DNA from: Azorhizobium sp965227945
GTDB taxonomy: Bacteria; Pseudomonadota; Alphaproteobacteria; Rhizobiales; Xanthobacteraceae
Assembly: GCA_965227945.1 (NCBI GenBank)
Contig: CBDDGQ010000005.1
Location: forward strand, 372,001 to 436,000
Length of the DNA stretch: 64,000 nucleotides
Reading direction: 5' to 3'
Both the position numbers and the translations under genes were made by a program. A model generated the notes under the pieces. That model saw only the letters and a program-made list of their open reading frames with translations. It did no database searches and was not told the origin of the DNA. The stretch's first letter is position 1, and the number at the start of each line of letters is the position of its first letter. Shown here one piece after another: positions 1 to 7,487 of the stretch.

Positions 1-1
1 A

Positions 2-1720
<1,719 letters not shown>

Positions 1721-1738
1721 GCTGGCGTACCGGCCACG

Positions 1739-1763
1739 GCGGGGCAGCGATGCCCCGCTCTTT
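1739..1763 (+). terminator. Intrinsic terminator after carB
   Basis: An 8-bp perfect stem (GCGGGGCA/TGCCCCGC) with a GCGA tetraloop starts 18 bases after the carB stop and is followed by the short T-rich tail TCTTT. The tail is weak, but stem, loop and position fit termination of carB transcription. Confidence 0.65.
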
Positions 1764-1963
1764 GGTCGGCTCACAGCGGCGACGTTCGTACCAACCGCAT
1801 CGGCATTCGGCCGATGCGGACATTTCTGCGTTGCCAAGAGGGTGCGCCGGGATCGTTACGGACTGGTCCGCGTTTGAATTTGACGTCCTCAGCGTCGGGC
1901 AGGACGCGCCGTTCGGCGAGTCCCCCTGCGCACGCGGCATTTAGGAGGTTCTAAGAAGGACCC

Positions 1964-2437
1964 ATGGAGAAGATTCCCATGACGGGGCCGGGTTTCACGG
2001 CCCTCGAGTCCGAGTTGCGTTTCCGTCAGCAGGTGGAGCGCCCCCGGATCATCTCCGCCATTTCCGAAGCGCGCGCCCATGGCGATCTCTCCGAGAATGC
2101 GGAATATCACGCCGCCAAGGAATTGCAGTCGCTCAACGAGGGGCGCATTGCGGACCTGGAGGACAAGATCTCCCGCGCCGAGATCATCGATGTCTCCAAG
2201 CTCTCGGGGGACACGGTGAAATTCGGCGCCACGGTCACCTTGGTGGACGAGGACACGGAAGAAGAGAAGATCTGGCAGATCGTCGGCGAGAGCGAAGCCG
2301 ATGCCAAGGCGGGTCGGATCTCCATCACCTCGCCGGTGGCGCGGGCGCTGATCGGCAAGAAGCAGGGCGCCACCGTCGAAGTGGTGACCCCCAAGGGCGC
2401 GCGGTCGTTCGAGATCGTCGCGGTTCGCTGGGCCTGA
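1964..2437 (+). CDS. greA: Transcription elongation factor GreA
   Basis: GreA rescues backtracked RNA polymerase by entering the secondary channel and stimulating transcript cleavage. The 157-residue product matches the family length (E. coli 158). The N-terminal coiled coil carries the acidic tip signature GDLSENAEYHAAKE, and the C-terminal FKBP-like domain has FGATVTLVDEDT, the SITSPVARALIGKKQG block and a terminal FEIVAVRW strand. An AGGAGG ribosome-binding site (1943-1948) lies somewhat far (15 nt) from the ATG, with a second purine run AAGAAGGA closer. carB-greA adjacency is common in alphaproteobacteria. It is monocistronic here. Confidence 0.95.
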   Translation: MEKIPMTGPGFTALESELRFRQQVERPRIISAISEARAHGDLSENAEYHAAKELQSLNEGRIADLEDKISRAEIIDVSKLSGDTVKFGATVTLVDEDTEEEKIWQIVGESEADAKAGRISITSPVARALIGKKQGATVEVVTPKGARSFEIVAVRWA

Positions 2438-2444
2438 GTCCGGG

Positions 2445-2465
2445 GGAGGGCGCCCGCCGCCCTCC
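2445..2465. terminator. Stem-loop between convergent greA and lrp-type gene
   Basis: An 8-bp stem GGAGGGCG/CGCCCTCC with a 5-base loop starts 7 bases after the greA stop, in the gap between two convergent genes. No U-run follows on either strand, so it may stabilise 3' ends rather than terminate on its own. Confidence 0.4.
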
Positions 2466-2561
2466 ACCGCCTTGGCTGGGCAGCCTCCGGCCTTGCAGGC
2501 GCCCCTGCTGCGCAGAGTAAAACCTGAGCCGTTGCCAGCGGCAGTCGTCAGCCCAGGCGGA

Positions 2562-3047
2562 TCACTCCGGCGCGGGCGAGCCTTCTTCCAGCGGCACGAT
2601 GGGGGCGTTCTTGGCCTGCTTCAGGGTCAGGGCCGTCTTCACGTTGCGCACGTTGGGCGCGGAGGTGATCTCCAGAACGAATTTCTGGAAGGTCGGCAGG
2701 TCCGGCGCCACGCACAGCATCAGGAAATCCACCTCGCCCGACAGCATCCAGGCGCCGCGCACCAGCGGCCAATGGTCGATGCGCGCCTCGAAGGCGGTGA
2801 GATCCGTGCCTGCCTGGCTGATGAGATGCACCATGGCAAAGGCCATGAGATCGTAGCCCAGCTGCTTCTCGTCCAGCAGGGCGCGATAGCCGCGGATGAT
2901 GCCGTCCTCTTCCAGCCCGCGCACCCGGCGCAGGCAGGGCGGGGCCGAGATGCCCACGCGGCGCGACAGCTCCACATTGGTCATGCGGCCATCCCGTTGC
3001 AGCTCGGCCAGGATCTTCCAGTCCACGGCATCGAGTCGAACGGTCAA
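2562..3047 (-). CDS. Lrp/AsnC family transcriptional regulator
   Basis: This is a 161-residue feast/famine regulator that would bind DNA as a dimer or octamer and sense an amino acid. The N-terminal helix-turn-helix is LDAVDWKILAELQRDGR then MTNVELSRRVGIS, followed by the linker and the RAM (ligand/oligomerisation) domain starting about LGYDLMAFAMVHL. A TTG at 3047 was chosen as the start because GGAGG lies 7 bases upstream and the protein then begins right at the HTH as in Lrp. The next upstream ATG (3104) would add 19 low-quality residues. It is divergent from trxB. The regulated amino acid cannot be read from sequence. Confidence 0.88.
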   Translation of the reverse strand: MTVRLDAVDWKILAELQRDGRMTNVELSRRVGISAPPCLRRVRGLEEDGIIRGYRALLDEKQLGYDLMAFAMVHLISQAGTDLTAFEARIDHWPLVRGAWMLSGEVDFLMLCVAPDLPTFQKFVLEITSAPNVRNVKTALTLKQAKNAPIVPLEEGSPAPE

Positions 3048-3360
3048 GGGGGAATCCTCCAGGCGATTTCGATGGCACCTTAGTGAAGCCGCTTCGCAGT
3101 GCAACGAAATAATATTGCGCGAATGTCACCCCCTGTGAGGCTTGCCGTTGATCGCGTGCCACGCGCCCGCGTCCGCGCACTTGGGGACATCCCGCAGTTG
3201 CGCTGCCGCGCAGCGTGTTCAGCCTTGTGGTAAACGCAACCCATCCCTACATTCACGCATAGCTCCGTCAGCATCGTGCGCATGGCGTGGCCGCGGCCCT
3301 GGCGCCGCGGACCCGGCGCACCTGGACCGTGCGGGTCCGGAATCGAGTTCGAGGACGTTC
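3048..3360. other. Intergenic region between lrp-type gene and trxB
   Basis: This 313-bp divergent gap carries the AT-rich dyad at 3101-3118 and presumably the promoters of both neighbours. Open frames across it look like random high-GC reading and no RNA-like structure stands out. Confidence 0.5.
3101..3118. promoter_or_regulatory. Candidate Lrp-type operator
   Basis: GCAACGAAATAATATTGC shows GCAA/TTGC half-sites around an AT-rich core, in an otherwise GC-rich gap, about 54 bases upstream of the lrp-type start codon. Lrp/AsnC proteins often autoregulate through such AT-rich partial dyads. This is inference from pattern and position only. Confidence 0.3.
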
Positions 3361-4320
3361 ATGGCTTCCCACAGCAAGGTCATCATCATCGGGTCAGGCC
3401 CCGCCGGCTATACCGCGGCCATCTATGCGGCGCGGGCCATGCTGGAGCCGGTGCTGTTCGAGGGCATCCAGCCCGGTGGTCAGCTCACCATCACCACCGA
3501 CGTGGAAAACTACCCGGGCTTTGCCGACGTCATCCAGGGCCCGTGGCTCATGGAGCAGATGCGCGCCCAGGCGGCCCATGTGGGCACCCGCATCCTGTCC
3601 GAGCATGTGGCGACCCTCGACCTGTCGCGGCGCCCGTTCCGCCTCACGACGGAGGGCGGGGAGGACTTCACCGCCGACAGCATCATCCTGGCCACCGGCG
3701 CCCAGGCCCGTTGGCTGGGGCTGAATTCGGAAGAGGATTACCGCGGCTTCGGCGTGTCCGCCTGCGCCACCTGCGACGGTTTCTTCTATCGCGGCAAGGA
3801 CGTGGTGGTGGTGGGCGGTGGCAATACGGCGGTGGAAGAGGCGCTCTTCCTCACCAATTTCGCCGCCAAGGTCACCCTGGTCCATCGCCGCGACAAGCTG
3901 CGGGCGGAACGCATCCTGCAGGAGCGGCTGTTCGCCCATCCCAAGGTGTCCATCGTCTGGAATGCGGCCATCGACGAGATCCTCGGCCAGAGCGAGCCGG
4001 TGTCCAAGGTCACCGGCGTGCGCCTCCAGGATGTGGTCACCGGCGCCCATGCGGAACTGGCCACCGACGGCGTGTTCGTCGCCATCGGGCATGCGCCGGC
4101 CACCGCGCTGGTGGACGGTCAGCTTCGGCTCAAGCAAGGCGGTTATGTTTGGACGGCGCCGGATTCCACGACCACCTCCGTCCCGGGGGTGTTTGCGGCG
4201 GGCGACGTGGCCGATGACGTGTTCCGGCAAGCGGTGACCGCGGCGGGTCGGGGATGCATGGCGGCGCTGGAAGCGGAACGCTTCCTGGCGCTGCACGAAC
4301 TGGCGGAAGCGGCCGAATAG
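3361..4320 (+). CDS. trxB: Thioredoxin-disulfide reductase
   Basis: TrxB passes electrons from NADPH through FAD and a redox disulfide to thioredoxin. The 319-residue product has the FAD motif GSGPAGYTAA (11-20), the active-site CATC at 135-138 followed by DGFFYRG, the NADPH motif VGGGNTAVEE (151-160), HRRDKLRA for the NADPH phosphate, and the C-terminal FAD motif GVFAAGDVADDVFRQAVTAAG. The ATG at 3361 gives the family start MASHSKVIIIGSGPAG; the frame continues upstream to 3142 but that part is unlike the family. A GAGG sits about 8 bases ahead of the start. The LysR gene that follows starts 22 bases after the stop, so co-transcription is likely. Confidence 0.95.
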   Translation: MASHSKVIIIGSGPAGYTAAIYAARAMLEPVLFEGIQPGGQLTITTDVENYPGFADVIQGPWLMEQMRAQAAHVGTRILSEHVATLDLSRRPFRLTTEGGEDFTADSIILATGAQARWLGLNSEEDYRGFGVSACATCDGFFYRGKDVVVVGGGNTAVEEALFLTNFAAKVTLVHRRDKLRAERILQERLFAHPKVSIVWNAAIDEILGQSEPVSKVTGVRLQDVVTGAHAELATDGVFVAIGHAPATALVDGQLRLKQGGYVWTAPDSTTTSVPGVFAAGDVADDVFRQAVTAAGRGCMAALEAERFLALHELAEAAE

Positions 4321-4342
4321 GGCCTCCAACGGGCGTGGTGTG

Positions 4343-5233
4343 ATGGACTGGGATAAGCTCAAGGTTTTCCACGTGGCCGCCGAGGCCGGATCCTTCACCC
4401 ATGCGGGGGAGACACTCGGTTTGTCGCAGTCCGCCGTCAGCCGGCAGGTCTCGGCCCTGGAGCAGGAGCTGAAGGTTCCCCTGTTTCACCGCCATGCCCG
4501 CGGGCTGATCCTGACCGAGCAGGGGGAACTGCTCTATCGCACCGCCCATGAGGTGTTCCTGAAACTGGAATCCGCCCGGGCGCAGCTGACCGACAGCCGC
4601 GAAAAGCCCAATGGCGAATTGCGCGTCACCACCACGGTGGGCCTCGGCACCCATTGGCTCACCGCCCGGGTGGGCGAGTTCGTGGAGCTCTATCCCGACA
4701 TTCGCATCCAGCTCATCCTCACCGACGAGGAGCTGGATCTGGCCATGCGCGAGGCGGACGTGGCCATCCGCATGCGCCAGCCGGTGCAGCCGGACCTGGT
4801 GCAGCGCAAGCTGTTCACCGTGCATTTCCATGCCTATGCCTCGGCGGATTATCTCAAGCGCCACGGCCATCCGCGCACCTTGGACGAGCTGGACAAGCAC
4901 CGCATCCTGCTGCTGGGCGGCCCGATCCCGAGCTATTTCCAGGGCCTGAACTGGCTGGAGCATGCCGGCCGCGACGGCTCCGCCCCGCGGGTGCCGGCGT
5001 TCGAGGTGAACAGCGTTTTGGGCCTCAAGCGCGCCGTGGAGCGGGGCGTGGGCATCGGCACCTTGCCGGACTATCTGTCCGACGATTCCACCTCCCTGGT
5101 GCAGCTGTTCACCGACCGGGAGACGCCGCAGCTGGAAGCCTATTTCACCTATGCCCAGGAAATGCGGTCCGTGGCGCGGATCCAGGTATTCCGGGACTTC
5201 CTGATCTCCAAGGCGCAGCGGTGGAATTATTGA
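4343..5233 (+). CDS. LysR family transcriptional regulator
   Basis: This is a 296-residue LysR regulator. The winged HTH is at the N-terminus (KLKVFHVAAEAGSFTHAGETLGLSQSAVSRQVSALEQEL), followed by the linker helix and a type-2 periplasmic-binding-like effector domain starting near residue 90 (GELRVTTTVGLGTHWL). It lies 22 bases after trxB on the same strand, and a placement after trxB suggests a housekeeping or redox link but shows no target. GTG at 4340 directly precedes the ATG and could also serve as the start. The effector is unknown. Confidence 0.9.
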   Translation: MDWDKLKVFHVAAEAGSFTHAGETLGLSQSAVSRQVSALEQELKVPLFHRHARGLILTEQGELLYRTAHEVFLKLESARAQLTDSREKPNGELRVTTTVGLGTHWLTARVGEFVELYPDIRIQLILTDEELDLAMREADVAIRMRQPVQPDLVQRKLFTVHFHAYASADYLKRHGHPRTLDELDKHRILLLGGPIPSYFQGLNWLEHAGRDGSAPRVPAFEVNSVLGLKRAVERGVGIGTLPDYLSDDSTSLVQLFTDRETPQLEAYFTYAQEMRSVARIQVFRDFLISKAQRWNY

Positions 5234-5305
5234 TGTGACGGGGGCGTGACGCCGGTTCACAAGAGCCAAGCGTTGGGCACATGCCTGTCATGCGGTCATA
5301 TCCAA

Positions 5306-5334
5306 TTGCCATCTGCCTAAGCTGAGTGCATTTT
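5306..5334 (+). promoter_or_regulatory. Candidate promoter of the small RNA
   Basis: TTGCCA (5306-5311) and CATTTT (5329-5334) are spaced by 17 bases and would place the transcript start near 5341, just at the first hairpin of the small-RNA candidate. The -35 fits the sigma-70 consensus well; the -10 fits poorly. Confidence 0.35.
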
Positions 5335-5340
5335 GAAGTC

Positions 5341-5437
5341 GCACTGAACGCATTGCGTTCAGTTGTTCCCCTCTGGAAGGTTCGCCGCTCTGCGGCGATA
5401 CTTGCCGGGCCTCTCACGAGGTCCGGCACTTTTCTTT
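5341..5437 (+). ncRNA. Candidate small RNA with stacked hairpins and Rho-independent terminator
   Basis: Four hairpins follow one another in about 90 bases: ACTGAACGC/GCGTTCAGT (5343-5363), TTCC/GGAA exposing the loop CCTCT (5366-5378), CGCCGC/GCGGCG (5383-5397), and an 11-bp terminator stem at 5403-5428 with loop TCAC and tail CTTTTCTTT. The exposed pyrimidine loop resembles the anti-Shine-Dalgarno loops of rhizobial trans-acting sRNAs (the alpha-r14/CCUCC-loop type). The terminator is 170 bases past the LysR stop, too far to be only its terminator. No protein frame fits. Family membership is inference; an extended 3'UTR of the LysR gene is the alternative. Confidence 0.5.
5403..5437 (+). 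terminator. Strong intrinsic terminator
   Basis: The stem TGCCGGGCCTC/GAGGTCCGGCA (11 bp with one G-U) closes on a TCAC loop and is followed by CTTTTCTTT. It is among the best-formed intrinsic terminators in the window and ends either the small RNA or the LysR transcript. Confidence 0.75.
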
Positions 5438-5529
5438 GTGCGGTCCCTCGCGCGGACGTGCGGGGAAGGGGCTGACACCCGAGGAACAGGCGCGATGAGG
5501 TGGCGTTTCGCTCCGATACAGGAGATGCC

Positions 5530-5805
5530 ATGACGTCGATCCACACAGCTCCCGGCCGCCCCGCCGCTTTTGGTGCCGCCGTCTGGTTTGGCCCCTTTCC
5601 CGGCCAGCCGGAACCCGGTCGTCCCCCTGAGCCGCCCATCCAGCCGCCATCCCCGGTGGAAGACCCCATCGGCATCCCCGTGCCGGGACCCGACCTGCCA
5701 CCGCTGCCTGAAGGCGACCCGTCCCAGGAGCCCCGCCGCGAGCCCTATCCCGGTCCCAGCCCGGTGGAGGATCCGGACGGGCCGCGTGACGTGCCGCTGA
5801 ATTGA
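5530..5805 (+). CDS. Small proline-rich hypothetical protein
   Basis: This is a 91-residue product with no recognised domain. After about 25 ordinary residues it becomes a chain of Pro, Glu, Asp and Gly (for example PEPGRPPEPPIQPPSPVEDP and again PGPSPVEDPDGP), so SPVEDP occurs twice. It has no signal peptide or membrane segment and is very acidic, probably disordered. The ATG at 5530 was chosen because AGGAG stands 5 bases upstream. It lies between the small-RNA candidate and the dipeptidase gene on the same strand. Codon third positions are GC-rich as in real genes here, but expression is uncertain. Confidence 0.5.
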   Translation: MTSIHTAPGRPAAFGAAVWFGPFPGQPEPGRPPEPPIQPPSPVEDPIGIPVPGPDLPPLPEGDPSQEPRREPYPGPSPVEDPDGPRDVPLN

Positions 5806-5890
5806 ACCGCGTGCCGGCGCGGCGAACCTTTGGGAAGCGTGGACGCAGGGGCCGAATAGGCTAACCTGCGGCGATCCCTGGGATGGACGC

Positions 5891-6526
5891 ATGACCGCAC
5901 CGCTCGCCCTGGCCGGTTTTCCGGCCGACTTCGTGGATGTCACCACTCTGGTGCCGGATGTGCGCATCGACCTGCGCTATGCCGGCACCGACAATTTCGT
6001 CGGCGCCCCGGTGGACGGCTACGGCGCCGCCCGCGCCCTCCTGACGCGGCCCGCCGCCGAGGCGCTGGCAAAGGTGGCGGCGGATGTCGCCGCGGACGGT
6101 CTGACGCTGAAGCTGTTCGATTGTTATCGCCCCGCCCGCGCCGTGGCGCACTTTGCCCGCTGGGCGGCGGCGGCCGAAGATCATCGCACCAAGGCGGCCT
6201 ATTATCCTGAGCACCGCAAGGACGAGCTGTTCGCGCTCGGGTATCTGGCGGCCCGCTCCAGCCATTCTCGCGGCTCCACCACCGATCTCACCTTGGTTGA
6301 GGCCGGCAGTGGCGCGGAACTGGACATGGGCACGCCGTTCGATCTGTTCAGCGCGCGCTCCTGGCTCACCTCCGACGCCGTGACGCCGCACCAAAAAGCG
6401 AATCGCCATCGCCTGGCAACGGCCATGGAGCAGGCCGGATTCGCCCCGTTCGAGATGGAATGGTGGCACTTCACCTTGCGCGGTGAGCCCCATCCCGACA
6501 CCTATTTCGACATTCCCATCACCTAA
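5891..6526 (+). CDS. D-alanyl-D-alanine dipeptidase, VanX/DdpX family
   Basis: This 211-residue zinc metallopeptidase would split D-Ala-D-Ala and so recycle or remove peptidoglycan dipeptide. Zinc ligands and catalytic residues of peptidase family M15D are visible: SHSRGSTTDLTL gives His125 and Asp132, EMEWWHF gives the catalytic Glu190 and the third ligand His193, and YRP around Arg80 matches the VanX transition-state arginine. The length equals VanX. There is no clear signal peptide, so it acts in the cytoplasm as DdpX does. It stands alone, without vanH/vanA, which argues for cell-wall turnover and not for vancomycin resistance. Confidence 0.88.
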   Translation: MTAPLALAGFPADFVDVTTLVPDVRIDLRYAGTDNFVGAPVDGYGAARALLTRPAAEALAKVAADVAADGLTLKLFDCYRPARAVAHFARWAAAAEDHRTKAAYYPEHRKDELFALGYLAARSSHSRGSTTDLTLVEAGSGAELDMGTPFDLFSARSWLTSDAVTPHQKANRHRLATAMEQAGFAPFEMEWWHFTLRGEPHPDTYFDIPIT

Positions 6527-6560
6527 ATCCCCGTGGGTGTGCGGATCGCCATGGCCCGCG

Positions 6561-6965
6561 TCAGGACAGGCTGATTTCCTCGATCTTCAGCCGCCGACCC
6601 CAGGCGTCAAAGAATTCCCCTTCGTTCAGCACCAGCCGATCGCTGCGCACCCGCGCTTCGATGGCGCGCAGGCGAGCGCGCGCCTCGTCATTCTCCAGCA
6701 GCCCGTCCGCATCCAGAATCGGAAAGAAGGCGGCCCCGTCCCATTTCAGCCCCGAGCCGGCGAACAGCGTCACCACCTGGGGCCAGCCGATGTCATCACC
6801 AATGATGTTGAGGAAGGTGGAGGCCAGCAGCGACACTTGCGTCTCACTAATTTCAACCAGGATCACCAGCGCGGTAAACGCGCCTTCCGCTTCAAATGTC
6901 TCGCGCAGCCACGTCTCAAATTCGGGCGTGGCGCCGGACCGGGAACCAGCACTAATAGTCGACAC
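6561..6965 (-). CDS. Hypothetical protein, last gene of the sel operon
   Basis: I do not recognise this 134-residue acidic protein. Visible features are a helical N-terminal half (EFETWLRETFEAEG, LVILVEISETQVSLLASTFLNIIGDD) and a C-terminal charged part ending in WGRRLKIEEISLS. There is no signal peptide or metal motif. A GTG at 6965 was chosen as start because GGAG sits 7 bases upstream and the resulting overlap with the preceding gene is only 14 bases, suggesting translational coupling. It lies downstream of selB, selC and another unknown gene, so a link to selenocysteine or formate metabolism is possible but only by position. Confidence 0.65.
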   Translation of the reverse strand: MSTISAGSRSGATPEFETWLRETFEAEGAFTALVILVEISETQVSLLASTFLNIIGDDIGWPQVVTLFAGSGLKWDGAAFFPILDADGLLENDEARARLRAIEARVRSDRLVLNEGEFFDAWGRRLKIEEISLS

Positions 6966-7476
6966 GGGGAGTCTCCGGCATGTAATGCTCGAAAAGAAAC
7001 CAGAAGGAGCTTGCCCGGGTCTGTTCATACCAGGCCTCGAACGTCGCCAATGCGGTGGCCGGATCGCGTCCCGTCACCGGGGGCATGGCCGGGGCGGGCG
7101 GGGCGCTCGCCTCTGGCGGGGCTGACTCTGCGGCCTCTGAACCCGCCGGAACGTCCGGATGCGACGCTGCGTGCAGCGCCAGGGCGACGGGGGCAATGGC
7201 CTCCAGCACGCCGGAGCGCGCCTCGCTGTCCGTGTCCCAACCAAATTGCGCCCGGATATGCGCCTGCGCCGCCAGCACCGCATCAGGCCCGGTCTCGGCA
7301 GTGGTCGCCAGGCCCGCCAGGGTGCGCATGAAATTGAGGCGGCGGAACGCCGTGGCGCGCTCGGTTTCCAGGCGCTTGGCCGTGATGGCCATTTCCGTCC
7401 GAAACGTGGCTTCGCGCGCCTCGGCATCAGATGCGGCGGTGGTGAGGGCAACGAGAATGTCGTCGGCGGGGAGCAT
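6952..7476 (-). CDS. Hypothetical protein immediately downstream of selB/selC
   Basis: This 174-residue protein is not recognised. The N-terminal half is strongly alpha-helical and charged (LVALTTAASDAEAREATFRTE), a likely coiled coil; an Ala/Pro-rich linker follows (ASAPPAPAMPPV), and the C-terminus is aromatic (FEAWYEQTRASSFWFLFEHYMPETPRVDY). It starts 11 bases after the selB stop codon, and its 3' end overlaps the next gene by 14 bases, so the pair forms the tail of the selA-selB unit. No transmembrane segment is evident. A role in selenoprotein synthesis or formate dehydrogenase assembly would be guesswork. Confidence 0.7.
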   Translation of the reverse strand: MLPADDILVALTTAASDAEAREATFRTEMAITAKRLETERATAFRRLNFMRTLAGLATTAETGPDAVLAAQAHIRAQFGWDTDSEARSGVLEAIAPVALALHAASHPDVPAGSEAAESAPPEASAPPAPAMPPVTGRDPATALATFEAWYEQTRASSFWFLFEHYMPETPRVDY

Positions 7477-7487
7477 GGCCGCGTGTC

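Noticed and set aside
1740..1963. Short open frames on both strands between carB and greA
   Set aside because: They lack ribosome-binding sites and protein-like composition, and they overlap the carB terminator.
5891..6526. VanX-like gene as part of glycopeptide resistance
   Set aside because: No vanH, vanA or vanRS genes are near; Gram-negative DdpX-type turnover is the simpler reading.
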